This document shows, piece after piece, positions 11,227 through 23,057 of a stretch of DNA of 64,000 bases. Origin of the DNA: Erodium maritimum. Lineage: Eukaryota > Streptophyta > Magnoliopsida > Geraniales > Geraniaceae. The notes beneath the pieces are model-generated. The model had not been told where the DNA came from and ran no database searches. It saw only the letters and a program-made list of their open reading frames with translations. The position numbers and the translations under genes were made by a program. The stretch is taken from the NCBI GenBank assembly GCA_963921825.1, contig OY997589.1, forward strand, positions 868,001 to 932,000, given 5' to 3'. Every line of letters begins with the position of its first letter. Positions within the stretch are counted from its first letter, which is position 1.

Positions 11227-11676
11227 TACTTGACAGATGAAATTTATCATCCTCGGGCTACATTTGTGAAGACAATACCAACTCCACAAACGGAGAAGTA
11301 AAGGTGTTTTGCTAGAAACTAAGATGCATTTAAGAAAGATATCGAACGAGCATTTGAAGTTTTACCGGCTCTCTTTCACGTTGTCTCTCGTCCGAGCCGA
11401 ATGTGGGATAGACACTCACTCGCAAACATCATGACTACTTGTATTATCCCGCACAAAATGATTGTTGAGGATCAACGGAAGGCGGTACCCACTGATCCTT
11501 TTGCAGATATTGGTGCCCCAGACCCAGCGACCCGCAGAGGATCACCACCAGCGATGAACTTGGATAGTTTCATGGGGCATAGAGGAAGGATCCGAGATCG
11601 GGATGTTCATCACCGGTTCCACACTGACCTTACCGATCACATTTGGGCTGAATTTGAAGATGACGACTATAATTAG
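11227..11676 (+). pseudogene. C-terminal relic of a PIF/Harbinger transposase
   Basis: Read in one frame, bases 11227-11676 resemble the end of plant Harbinger transposases (DDE_4/ALP1-like): YLTDEIYHPRATFVKTIP, then KKDIERAFEVL, WDRHSLANIMTTCIIPHKMI and FHTDLTDHIWAEF. The family core is D/E-R-A-F-G-V-L followed by LANIMTTCIILHNMIVED. In-frame stops at 11299-11301 and 11320-11322 and the missing N-terminal half make it non-functional. The open frame from 11401 is only its last piece. It is a possible past source of mobility for the Harbinger-type MITEs in the window, though no shared termini were shown. Confidence 0.75.
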
Positions 11677-12008
11677 AGTAATATAATGTATTTCATATTT
11701 GGTATAAATAAAAATAGTATTTTAATTTAGAGTGGTTTTGAAAATATGGAAAGTGCAAACAATGACTCTAAACAACTACTAGTTGTTTACCATTGGAGAG
11801 GTAGTGGTTTGGAGGAGAGAGAAACTCAAAATGTGTTCCTACCACTCCTCCAAACTACTCCACAAACTATTACCATTGGAGATGTTCTACACAATTCTTT
11901 GTGTTCGAGTTCCCTAAACTATTAAAGGTACTTCTATTATTTATCATCAAAATAAAGTATATTGATAAAAGATGAAAACATAATGTAATCAAGTGACGAT
12001 TTATTAAA

Positions 12009-12373
12009 GGGGTAGTTCCATCTCACTACTCTAAAAATTTCGGATTCCATTTATTACCATAAGCTTTTTTTGTCGTCTCGCTACTCTGGAGTTTTATTTG
12101 TCTCAATTTAGTACATTCTGTCAATTTATTACCTTAAAAGATCCTTCTTCTCTCATCTTTTACCCACTTCGAACTTATCATCGTTTTCCTCCCAACATCG
12201 GAAACATACTCATTTTTTAAAACCTCAAAAAAAAAATATTAAAAAACATTAAAAATTCGGCAGAATGTACTAAATTGAAACAAATGAAACTCTAAAATCG
12301 CGAGACGACACAATGTTTTTATTGTAGTTCAAATGGAATATGAAACTTTCAAGGGAGTGAGGCGGAATTAACC
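12009..12373. mobile_element. Foldback MITE (diverged)
   Basis: Weakly conserved inverted arms: GGGGTAGTTCCATCTCACTA on the left against GGGAGTGAGGCGGAATTAACC on the right, with TAAATTGAAACAAATGAAAC pairing with GTTTTATTTGTCTCAATTTA further in. Confidence 0.5.
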
Positions 12374-13197
12374 TTTTATTATATTTATTACATTTGACTT
12401 GGTTTCCCATTCTACTATGAGGTTCTAATCAATAAATTGATTTGTAATAAATAAGGACCTTAGTAAACAAAATAATTCGACGGTACCCAAATATTCTTGT
12501 TCGGAGTTCTTTAACAAAACGATAAAAATGAAACTCGAATGCAATCAAGTGAGAAAAATTAAAAATCAATACATTCAACTAAGAAACATGACGTATTTAA
12601 CATATCGTCAAAGATCATCTCATTAACAAAAGACGATTCATTCAATCGAAAACCGATAAACGAAAACCCGGGTCAAACCGATACCCAAACCGAACCCGAA
12701 AACAAGCCAAAAAGACACAATAACAGTGTGGAAAGACTCAAAGCAGTCAAAAGAGTGAAGAAAAAAACAGAGTACAACACACAGAAAACGAAACGGTTTC
12801 ACAGAACAATCGAGAGAGAGTTAAAAATCGGAGGAGAGAGAAAGTTCTAGAGAGAGAAACCCACGAATCAGTAATCACGACTCGAAACCACACTCTCTCC
12901 TTCTTCTTCTCCGTCTCCATCTCCACACTCTGTTTCTCCAATTCCTCTCAAATACACAGAAACAGAGCCTTTCTCATTTTTTTTCCTTTCCTTTCTGGTT
13001 TTTCACCAAAACCATGAGCTCTAGACACAATGGGACAAAACAGGAACATCGTACAGATCCGAAACCTTAATTTAATTGTACTTTTGTTTCTGGTTTTGGA
13101 TGAAAAGGAAAGAAATCAGATTCGGGAGTGAGAAGGAGGGGATTTTTGTTCCCATCTCCGGCGAAGGCACAGCTCATCGCCACCGCAACACGGCTCC
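12374..13197. other. Promoter and distal 5' leader of the cellulose synthase gene
   Basis: AT-rich sequence up to about 12880, then a TC-rich tract (CTCCTTCTTCTTCTCCGTCT) typical of plant core promoters and leaders. No convincing TATA box at a standard distance. The minus-strand open frame at 12747-12941 is a composition artefact. Confidence 0.4.
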
Positions 13198-13208
13198 GTG
13201 GGTCCCAC
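13198..13208. promoter_or_regulatory. Class I TCP-type palindrome in the CESA leader
   Basis: GTGGGTCCCAC, an exact match to GTGGGNCCCAC, 212 bp upstream of the CESA ATG. The same 11-mer is present at 8259-8269. Confidence 0.35.
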
Positions 13209-13259
13209 ATTCCCATTCAATCTTCCTCCTTCTCCATTTTTGTTTCTCTCTCTACCCAC

Positions 13260-13321
13260 CACATAAAGTTCCGATTTTTATTTGTGGGTCCACATAAAGT
13301 TCCGATTTTTATTTGTGGGTC
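13260..13321 (+). repeat. Perfect 31-bp tandem duplication in the CESA 5' leader
   Basis: CACATAAAGTTCCGATTTTT followed by ATTTGTGGGTC occurs twice back to back (13260-13290 and 13291-13321) without mismatch, so it is a recent duplication about 100 bp before the start codon. Confidence 0.9.
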
Positions 13322-13419
13322 TCACTGGGCGAGTTCGGTAGATGGATCTTCTGACGAGGGCGTGTCTGTGAGATCATCGGCGGCGGCGATTCGGAGAATC
13401 CGAGGACTGTTTTTGAGAC

Positions 13420-16400
13420 ATGAACACAGGTGGTCGGCTCGTTGCTGGGTCTCACAATAGGAACGAGTTCATACTCATCAATGCAGACGATAGTGGACGA
13501 GTAAGTCTCACTCATTTGCATGATTTTGTGTTGATTCTGTGATGACCCTTTTGGATTGTTGTTGATTTTGATTCTGGGTTTTGTTGGGATGATCGTAAAG
13601 TTGTGTTTTTATTGGTGATTTGTATGAACTCTGATCTGGGTTTTGCTCAGATGTTGTGTTTGCATTGTGATTTTGATTATGTGGTGATGAATCTGATTGT
13701 CTGATGAGTGATTTTTTGATTCTTAGGCATGATTGCTTGAATAGTTGTGTATTGTATAGCATACAATTTTAATCGAAATCTTTTGATGGGTTTGTATTTT
13801 CGGTAAGATTTGATGAGTAATTTTGGGTTTTTAGAGCAATTTCAATGTAGTTGATTATGTGTGGATGAGATCGTGTTTCGCCTGGGCGAATCGTGATTGC
13901 CTAGTGAATGGAGAGGCAAAATCGTCCGACGAGACATGGTTTGCCTAGGCGAATAGGTTTCATCCATCCTGATTCATGCGTTTGAGCGCCTTGCGTTTCA
14001 GTTGTAGAAAACTAACCTATTCACCTCTCTATTAACCCGGTCTGAGCTATTCACGTTGTTTGACGATTTCTATTAGCAGTTACTTGCTTTAATTATTATG
14101 TATTGAAGGTTCAAATCCTTAGAATATTCAAATATTGATCGAAATCTTTTGATGTTATTTTTGTTCGTTTTAACCTGATTTCATCATTTCCAATTGGATA
14201 TGGATTCTTAAGTTTGTGCACAATCCTTGATCGTTTTTCATATAAGTTTGTGCACTTCTGATAGTTTGAGAATTGATTTATATATCGGACTTGCTGATGT
14301 TATTTCGAGTTTCCCGAGCTCTATGTAATGTAGTTTTCATTCAATTAGAGTTTGTATTTGCATTCTTCAATCGAATGTAATTTCTCATTTGCAATAATTG
14401 TAATATCTTTGTGATTTGTTCTCAAATATTTGTTTTACATTGTTTACACAGATCAAGTCCGTGAAAGAACTAAGTGAACAGACATGTCAGATTTGTAGCG
14501 ATGAAGTGGAACTAACGGTCAATGGAGAGCTCTTCGTTGCTTGCAACGAATGTGCTTTTCCCGTGTGCAGGCCTTGCTATGAGTATGAACGGCGCGAGGG
14601 GAGTCAAGCTTGTCCACAGTGTAAAACCCGATACGTGCGTATCAAAGGTGATATCGATCTTGTCCAACTTGTCATAACTTGAAACTATTGTTTGAACTAC
14701 AACTCGTCTTAAGCTGAAACTATTGTCTGAACTGCAACTTGTCTTAACTTGAAACTATTGATTTGAACTTCAGGCAGTCCTCGTGTTCAAGGCGATGATG
14801 AAGAAGATGGCATTGATGATTTGGAGAACGAATTCGATTATGGAGATGCTATGGCTCAACATCAATATATGGAGGCAATGCTCTATGGATCGGGAATTTC
14901 CATGAACCCTGAAGTTGATTTTACTCCCCTCAATTCGCAAGTCCCTCTATTGACTTACGACCAAGAGGTGAACTATGCTACAAGTGATTATCTATTTTAC
15001 ACGTCGGTTCGAATCCCATTAGGTACATCTGTTTGGGAGTAGGGGCGGGCAGGTTAAGAATTAGACAAGACTAAAGAAGGATTTATCCGTCTTTTGGTTG
15101 ATAAATAAATACTTTATCTGTCCTTGCGTGCATAAAGAAATTTGCATAATAATACGAACCAGAAGTTGGTAGAGATAATGAATTACTCAAAAAAAGTTAG
15201 AGTAGGATTTTCCCGCTTGCTTGCTGATAATTCTTTTATCCGTCATTGCTTGTATAATAGTATGAAAAAAAAGTGTGAGTAGAGGTTAGGAATTGGATGA
15301 AGTTAGAATATGATTTTCCCGCTCTCTTGCTGATAGAAAAAATATATTTTACCCATCCTTGTTTGCATAAAGAAATATGCGTAATAATACGAAGATGTAG
15401 TGGATAGGACTTAGGAATCAGATTAAATTAAAGTAAGATTTCCCCGCTTTCGTACTTATAAAAAAATATGTGTATATATATATATTACTCGTCTTTGCTT
15501 ACTTAAAGAAATTTGCATAATAGTACGGTTTTTGTTCTACTGTAGGACTTCGATATTTCGTCTGACTCGCATGCTCTTATCATACCTCCGTTCATGGGCC
15601 ATGGAAATCGAGTTCATCCCATGGCTTACCCTGATACCTCTATACCATGTAAGCTACTAATTTCTAATTTGTTTACTTGCATATTTTCGACAACAATCAT
15701 TATATTACCTTAGTTAATTTTGTGTTTTTAATGTTGTAGCGCAACCCCGTCCCATGGTACCGAAGAAAGACATAGCATTATACGGGTATGGAAGTGTCGC
15801 GTGGAAAGATCGAATGGAGGAGTGGAAGAGAAGGCAGATCGATAAACTTCAAGTCGTTAAGCACGAAGGAGTCGATGAGCTCGATGACTCTAATTTGCCA
15901 ATGTGAGTGATTATTTACGTGTTTCGCTATGTTAAGGATGTGAAATACGTATACTTACAAGCAATGTTGGTGTGTATTGTTAGGATGGATGAAGCGAGGC
16001 AGCCACTTTCGAGGAAGATACCGATTCCTTCGAGCAAGATTAATCCGTATAGATTGGTGATCATACTCCGTCTTGTGGTTATCGGGTTCTTTTTTCACTA
16101 TCGACTTCTCCATCCCGTTCATGACGCGTATCCTTTGTGGTTAACGTCGGTTATATGTGAAATATGGTTTGCAATATCGTGGATTCTCGATCAGTTCCCT
16201 AAATGGTACCCGATACAGCGTGAAACATACCTTGATCGTCTGTCACTGAGGTAAATATGATGGATGTTATATTTCATACTTATAACACAAACTGAAAACC
16301 TTAGATAATAACCATTTATCAAGTTAAGTGAATGATTCAAATTAAAAAAAAAATCGATAATGACTTGAATTTAAATATACATAAGTTTAAAATTATTCTA

Positions 16401-19400
16401 TAATCTAAACCTCCCTAAAATTTCATAAGTGGATGCATTTTTCGTCAATGAGGTAAATATATATATACTTGCGTTCTCATACTGAGTATGTGAGTAAAGT
16501 ATATATGCAGTAATTTGTAAAATAGTCACCATACTCTTTCAGTTTTATGTTATTGACAAAGTTACATGGTATCCTTAATAAACTCACTGGTCGGATAAAT
16601 GGAATACCCGGGTAAACAAAATACCTGGCCGATAGTGGATCATATCCGGTCGGGTAAAATCCGGGTACTTCATTAAGGATAAATCCGAGTTTCCACTAAA
16701 AATGAAAGCTATTTTGCAGAGACTTGAGGACTAAACTAGTTCTCTGCACTCCATACTTCAAAATAAGATTATTTTGCACATTTCCCCCATGAGTATGTGA
16801 GTAATATATAGGGATAATTCCATTTTAGTACCATAAAACTTTCGGATTTCGTTTTTAGTACCCTAAATGTTTTTTGTGCCACTTCAGTACCCTAAATCTT
16901 CGTTTATTCCAGTTTAGTACCCAACGTCTGATTTTTTATCTATAAAAAATCATTTTTATTTTTCAAAAATTCAATTTGTTTAAACTACCGAAGGGTAGTT
17001 TTGGTATTATTATAAAAGATAGGGTCATGTGCAACGTTTTTCCATCCAAAAATGGATGGAAAATCAGACATTGGGATACTTGCACGTATATTTTGGAAGT
17101 TGATCGACATTGAGATAAATAAATATATGTGAACGTTATGTTTCATACCTTTACTTGCACATAAATAATTGAACTTCATTGAAAACTGTTGCTTCCTCAT
17201 TTGCTTTTCATGCAATCAGGTATGAGAAAGAAGGGAAAGAATCGGAGTTAGCAGATATCGATGTATTTGTGAGCACGGTCGATCCAATGAAAGAACCTCC
17301 ACTCATCACAGCAAACACGGTGCTCTCAATCCTCGCGGTCGATTATCCCGTGGATCGAGTTGCGTGCTATGTATCGGACGATGGAGCTGCAATGCTTACT
17401 TTCGAAGCACTCTCGGAGACATCAGAGTTCGCGAGGAAATGGGTTCCGTTTTGTAAGAAATTCAACATCGAGCCCCGAGCTCCGGAATGGTATTTTTCGA
17501 AAAAGATTGATTACTTGAAGAGCAAGGTTCAGCCTACGTTCGTCAGGGAAAGGCGCGCTATGAAGGTGTGTGATATAAACTCGTCAAATGTGTATCGGAT
17601 TTGAGGAAGTTGATTTCGTTATTTTGTTGTGTAGAGGGAGTATGAAGAGTTTAAAGTTCGGATAAATGCGTTGGTTGCAACGGCGCAGAAGGCGCCCGAA
17701 GATGGATGGACTATGCAAGATGGAACTCCGTGGCCCGGGAATAATGTTCGGGATCATCCTGGGATGATTCAGGTTAGACTATGACGTTTTCGATTAAATT
17801 ATCATGAAGAGTTCACTATGTTCGTTTATTTTCATGGTCTAAATTGACAGGATTCAGGTTAGAATATGATGTTTTCGATTAAATTAACATGGAGAATTCA
17901 CGCTGTTTGTTTATTTTCATAGTCTAAATTGACACGATTCAAGTTAGACTAGATGTTTTTCGATCAAATTATCATTTGTTTATGTTTGTTTATTTTCGTA
18001 GTTTATCTTGACTTGATTCAGGTTATATTATGATGTTTTCGATTAAATCATTACGCAGAATTGATGATATGTTTTCATAGTCTACTAATATGTCATGATT
18101 CAAGTTAGACTATAGTGTTCTCGATCAAACTATTACAAACAATTGATGACGCTTGTTTGTTTTCATAGTCTAACCTGGCATGATTCTAGCCATACTATGA
18201 CGTTTTCGATCAAATTACTACGACGAATTGATGATGTTTGTTTATTTTCATAGTTTAACCCGACATAATGTCAGTTTAGACTACAATGTTTTCAATCAAA
18301 TTATTATGGAGAATTGATGATATTTGTTTATTTTCATAGTAATTCAGGTAGACTATGAAGTTTTTGATCAAGTTATTATGAAGAATCGATCATGTTTGTT
18401 TATTTCCATCGTCTAACGCTGCATTATTTAAGTTAGAGCATGATGTTTTCGATGAAATTATCACGAAGAATGATCATACTTGTTTATTTTCATAGTCTAA
18501 CGTTGCATTCAGGTTAGACTAAGATGTTGTCGATCAAATTATCGATGTTAGAAGATAACGATCATATTTACCGTTCTTGTACAGGTCTTTCTCGGGCACA
18601 GCGGAGTATGTGACATCGAAGGAAACGAATTGCCTCGACTTGTTTACGTATCCCGCGAGAAGAGACCGGGATTCGATCATCACAAAAAAGCCGGTGCTAT
18701 GAACTCCTTGGTAGATAACCCCCAAACTCGATCTTTTCGTTCGTTAAAATCTATCCAAATGCAACATATTCATCTTACAATTACTACATATTTTCGTAGA
18801 TTCGGGTTTCAGCCGTTATATCAAATGCTCCTTACATACTAAACGTAGACTGTGATCATTATATCAACAATAGCAAGGCTCTCCGAGAAGCAATGTGTTT
18901 CTTGATGGATCCGATATCGGGGAAGAGGGTTTGCTACGTTCAATTTCCTCAAAGATTTGATGGAATCGATCGTCATGATCGATATTCGAATCGCAATGTC
19001 GTGTTCTTCGATGTGAGTTTACGTTTCTGAAACAACTATGTTTTGTCTTATGATGTTATGTTTAATGTTTGCATTCTCGATCAGATAAACATGAAGGGGC
19101 TGGACGGGCTGCAAGGCCCGATATATGTCGGGACAGGGTGCGTTTTTCGAAGGAAAGCGCTTTATGGATTCGATGCACCGGCAAAGAAGAGGCCTCCGAG
19201 CAAGGCGTGTAATTGTTGGCCCAAATGGTGCCTATTTTGTTGTGGGTCGAGGAAGAAAGGAGCGGAGAAGTCTAAGAAGGAGAAGACGAGGAAGTTGAAG
19301 CTCAGAGAAGCGTCGAAGCAGATACACGCCCTCGAGAACATCGAGGGGAAAATGAAAGGTAAGAACTCGAATTATCGAACAAGTTTCGAGATGTAGTCTT

Positions 19401-21990
19401 CACTTGCTTATGTAGAAGCAAGAGACTGCAAGACTTGTGATTCTTATTTGATATAAAATTATAAGTGACTCTGATTCCTCAAACATTGAGGGAAAAATAA
19501 GGTGAGAACTTGAATTATCGAACGAGTTTTTCTTTTTCTGATCGGTTATGTGTATCAAGAGTTGAGCTTCACTTACTTATGTAGAAGCAAGAGAGAATCA
19601 GAAATTGAGGGGAAAGAGTAAAGTTATAACTTGAATTATCGAACGAGTTTTGTTTGGTCTGATCGATTATATGTGTACCGAGATTTGGGTTTCACTTGCT
19701 TATATAGAACGACTCTGATCCATCTGTTAAGAATCTGTATTATTGCTTTTGCAGAAATGGAAGCGGAGAATAAAGCCGATATGTTGCAACTGAAGCTGGA
19801 AAAGAAGTATGGTCAATCTCCGGTTTTCGTGAACTCTACCCTCTTGGAGAAGGGGGGAGTTCCTAAAAACGTGTCTCACGCAGCGCTTCTGAGGGAGGCG
19901 ATTCAAGTTATAAGTTGTGGTTACGAAGATAAGACGGAATGGGGAAAGGAAGTAAGTGAAAAAAACATAAACTCGTTCAGTTCCTATAAAAGGAAAGTAG
20001 ACACAGAATCTAGGACATGTACTTTATAGAAAGTGCAATGTTTGTCTGAATCTAGGACGTCTATTTTTTGAAGTCGATACATAAACGGGTTCAGTTCCTA
20101 TAAAGGAAAGTTGACACAAAATCTAGGACATGTACTTTCTAGAAAGTACAGCGTTTGTCTGAATTTAGGACATCTATTTGTAGAAATCAAAACATAAACT
20201 GATTCAATTCCTATAACTATAAAAGGAAAGTTGACACAGAATCTAGAACATGTACTTTTAGGAAACTTCAGGGTTTGTCTGAACCTAGGACATCTATTTT
20301 AAGAAAGAACTGCAGTTTGGAGTTAGTGTCCGAATCCATGACATCTATTTCTAGAAAAAAAAACAATTCTTAATTTTTTTTATTTTGTGATCAGGTTGGG
20401 TGGATTTACGGCTCTGTCACGGAGGATATCTTGACGGGATTTAAGATGCATTGCCATGGGTGGAGGTCGGTGTACTGTATGCCTAAGCGACCAGCGTTCA
20501 AAGGGTCTGCCCCGATCAACCTCGCGGACAGGCTCCACCAGGTTCTCCGGTGGGCGTTGGGCTCGGTCGAGATATTCCTTAGCAGGCATTGCCCGATTTG
20601 GTATGGCTACGGTGGAGGATTGCATTGGCTCGAACGGTTTTCGTACATCAACTCGGTTGTTTACCCGTGGACTTCGATTCCATTGATAGTTTACTGCACC
20701 TTGCCCGCGATCTGCCTGCTTACCGGGAAATTTATTGTCCCTGAGGTAAAACTAGAACCTGTCTTTTGCTGTTTTCTAGGGGAATTACAAATGTGTGCAT
20801 AAACATATGCACGTTTTTCGCTTTCATGCACCAACATTCAAACTTCCTATACGAGAAACGTTAGAAATTTACAACATTAGGTGTTTTGTTCATTTTTCTG
20901 AAATACCGAAAATCCTAAACCTGAACAACTCCTAAATCCGATCCTAAAAAGAATTAAAAATTATCGTTCCCGACGTAAAACTAGAACCTGTCTTTAGCTG
21001 TTTTTTTATCAGCAATAACAGCAAGTATGAGAATTGAAACCGGTTTCATCCTTAATCTATTTGAAGACTGATATGATTATTATTGTTTTTAGGGTTAATT
21101 GCTAAAAATTATATATTATATTGTCCACTTCCTAAAAAATACAACATGTATTGTTCATGCTTTTAAATTACACTATCTTTTGACTACAGTCGCTTATTTA
21201 CAGAATTTTGAGTATTCCGTTAAAATTTTGGAATATTCCATAAGAATTAGAGACGTGAACAATACATAATGCAGTTTAATTTGTAAACAATACATAATGT
21301 GGTTTTTAACAATTAATCTATATTTTTATCAATAATAACTATAGAGAATATAGGTAGGAGGATTGGAACATTATTGGCTAACCCCTATTATGTGTACAGA
21401 TTAGCAACTTGGCCAGTCTTGTCTTCATCGGTCTTTTCATATCGATCATGGCGACGGGGATCCTCGAGATGCAATGGGGTCGCGTAGGGCTCGACGATTG
21501 GTGGCGCAACGAGCAGTTCTGGGTGATCGGAGGCGTCTCCTCCCACCTCTTCGCCCTCTTCCAGGGCCTACTCAAAGTCCTCGCCGGCGTCAACACGAAC
21601 TTCACCGTGACCTCGAAGGCAGCAGACGACGGGGAATTCTCCGAGCTCTACATTTTCAAATGGACCTCCCTCCTGATCCCGCCGACGACCCTCCTCATCG
21701 TCAACGTGGTCGGGGTCGTCGTCGGGGTCTCTGACGCCATCAACAACGGGTACGACTCGTGGGGCCCGCTCTTCGGGAGGCTCTTCTTTGCCATATGGGT
21801 CATAGTCCATCTCTACCCCTTCCTCAAGGGGTTGCTTGGGAAGCAAGACAGGATGCCAACGATCATACTCGTCTGGTCGATCCTGCTGGCCTCGATCCTG
21901 ACTCTATTGTGGGTTCGGGTCAACCCGTTCGTGTCGCGGGGCGGCCCGGTTCTCGAGGTTTGTGGATTGGACTGTGATCAAGGTATATAG
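13420..21990 (+). CDS. CESA6: Cellulose synthase catalytic subunit, CESA6-like, 1079 aa, 14 exons
   Basis: Plasma-membrane family 2 glycosyltransferase that polymerises UDP-glucose into beta-1,4-glucan in the rosette complex. Exons: 13420-13500, 14452-14647, 14774-14967, 15546-15648, 15740-15902, 15984-16250, 17220-17565, 17635-17772, 18585-18710, 18800-19012, 19085-19358, 19755-19951, 20395-20745, 21400-21990; all GT-AG, all phases consistent. The start [17 protein letters not shown] is typical of the CESA2/5/6/9 (primary-wall) clade. The N-terminal zinc RING has all eight Cys (C39, C42, C58, C61, C66, C69, C81, C84). Catalytic residues are intact: DDG 388-390, DCD 555-557, TED 775-777 and QVLRW 815-819. 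Two transmembrane helices precede the catalytic loop and about six follow; the end is [12 protein letters not shown]. The length matches the family (about 1080). Family assignment is firm, the exact paralogue less so. Confidence 0.95.
14662..14770 (+). repeat. Tandem repeat filling CESA intron 2
   Basis: Three units of about 36 bp, consensus CAACTTGTCTTAACTTGAAA followed by CTATTGTTTGAACT. They occupy nearly all of the 126-bp intron; the last unit runs to the 3' splice site. Confidence 0.8.
15050..15545 (+). repeat. Four-unit tandem repeat in CESA intron 3
   Basis: Four diverged units of about 122 bp. Each holds GGATTTTCCCGCTT or similar, then TTACCCGTCCTTGC, then AAAGAAATTTGCATAATA. The array ends at the 3' splice site before 15546. 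Confidence 0.7.
16806..16935. repeat. MITE-like fragment in CESA intron 6
   Basis: A block with GGGATAATTCCATTTTAGTA and repeated TTAGTACCCTAAAT resembles one arm of a foldback MITE. Intron 6 (969 bp) otherwise holds AT-rich sequence with no gene. Confidence 0.4.
17766..18550 (+). repeat. About ten-unit tandem repeat in CESA intron 8, seeded by the exon 8 donor
   Basis: About ten units of roughly 75-90 bp. Each carries a version of GATTCAGGTTAGACTATGAT, then TTTTCGATCAAATTAT and TGTTTATTTTCATAGTCTAA. The first unit begins in exon 8 (its last bases GATTCAG) and includes the true donor, so later units carry donor look-alikes at about 17858, 18018, 18348 and 18511. Confidence 0.85.
19336..19650 (+). 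repeat. Three-unit duplication of the exon 11 end in CESA intron 11
   Basis: The exon 11 end AACATCGAGGGGAAAATGAA plus its donor AGGTAAGAAC is followed by two diverged copies, near 19480 (AACATTGAGGGAAAAATAAG then GTGAGAAC) and near 19602 (AAATTGAGGGGAAAGAGTAA then AGTTATAAC). Each copy continues with TTGAATTATCGAAC. The second still has a GT donor; the third has lost it. Confidence 0.8.
19962..20310 (+). repeat. Three-unit tandem repeat in CESA intron 12
   Basis: Units of about 120-125 bp built from ATAAACTCGTTCAGTTCCTA, AAAGTTGACACAGAATCTAG, GACATGTACTTT and GTTTGTCTGAAT. The array begins within 15 bp of the exon 12 donor; a fourth, partial unit reaches about 20355. Confidence 0.85.
21092..21317. 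mobile_element. Foldback MITE in CESA intron 13
   Basis: Left arm GGGTTAATTGCTAAAAATTA pairs with right arm ATGTGGTTTTTAACAATTAA, and the inner arms (TATATTGTCCAC, GAACAATACATAATG) also match in reverse. About 225 bp. Confidence 0.55.
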
Positions 21991-22300
21991 GAAAAGAATA
22001 AAAAGAGGTTAATTTGTTCCTGGTTTTTGGCTGAGTGTAGATACACAAGTAGAGAGGGTTTTGGGGATTTGATGCAACGTTGTTATTTTTTTTGTTTCCC
22101 AGAGGTTTTTGTCTGATTTTCGATTGACAATATTCTTTATTGGATTTGTACTGTTGCTATATCAAAAACATACTGTTACCGTTCTCATGATCCCTCAATG
22201 ATCGATATTCATCTCAAAAGTTGACAAGACGTGACTTTTGTTCCCATGTATATACCTGGTAGCGGGTCGATCGCCATATACTTATCTCTTTCATTTATTG
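21991..22300 (+). other. CESA 3' untranslated region and downstream spacer
   Basis: Sequence after the TAG at 21988-21990 is T-rich, with a weak poly(A) context. I see no clear AATAAA; polyadenylation is probably near 22130-22200. Confidence 0.3.
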
Positions 22301-22304
22301 TTTT

Positions 22305-22490
22305 GGGAAAAACCCCGTTAAATTGGTGGTCATTTCAGGTACATATCCGTTTTTCGTTAAAAATTTTGTCCCAAAATAAATGAAATGGACGAGTGTATAA
22401 GATTTGACCTTTCATCAGGTGTATACGTGAGAATAAAGGTCATGACGGATCAGTTTTTGACTCATTAATCTTTTACCCGGTATAGTTTTA
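22305..22490. repeat. Dispersed repeat, second copy of the 4725-4925 element
   Basis: AACCCCGTTAAATTGGTGG, then AAATAAATGAAATGGACGAG and ATTTGACCTTTCATCAGGTG, match the element at about 4725-4925 in the same order. Confidence 0.55.
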
Positions 22491-22529
22491 AATCTCTGAA
22501 TCAAGTTCCGACTACACTTCCATTGCATT

Positions 22530-22680
22530 ATAATAAGTTTGTTCGTAGTTCATAAATTACACCTCCATATTTATAATTTCACACCCGTATATCCCATTAC
22601 CAACGATATCACTCTTGCAGCTCTACAAACTTGTGATTACATTTTGAAAACTAACAACAAAATATAACTCTTTTCTTGAA
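22530..22680 (+). other. Relic of an NLR 3' flank upstream of NLR copy 1
   Basis: GTTCGTAGTTCATAAATTAC, then ATTTATAATTTCACACCC and CTCTACAAACTTGTGATTAC, closely match sequence found downstream of NLR copies 1 (about 28030-28125), 2 (about 35825) and 3 (about 43730-43815). No NLR coding sequence precedes it here, so it may be the last trace of a lost unit or of a duplication edge. Confidence 0.5.
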
Positions 22681-23057
22681 ACGAGTAAACATGAGGAAGT
22701 ACATTACAGTCAATCAAAAATTACATAATAGGGCCAAAGGCCCTGAGTTCTGGAATATTGTTCGGGTATACCGTAGTTTATCCAGCTCTCTTGGACCCGT
22801 AGAATTAGTCTATTTTTGATCGTAGACACGAACTGAGGACATCCTCTTACCACCATTTTAACTAAGCAAATCCAAACAATTAAAAACACACATAACTAAA
22901 CCAACAACTGACCCAAAACCTAAGAACAGAAATCAGAAAAATAAAAAACACGAAATGAAAAAAATAACCAATACAATTGAGTACCAATACTAGGGATCAT
23001 ACGATGCCACTTCTGACCCTCGTAGTGTCTGCAATGGGTCATCCTAACTCTAAATCT

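Noticed and set aside
21474..21846. Arg-rich and Asp-rich frames in CESA exon 14
   Set aside because: GC-rich shadows of the highly conserved CESA C-terminus.
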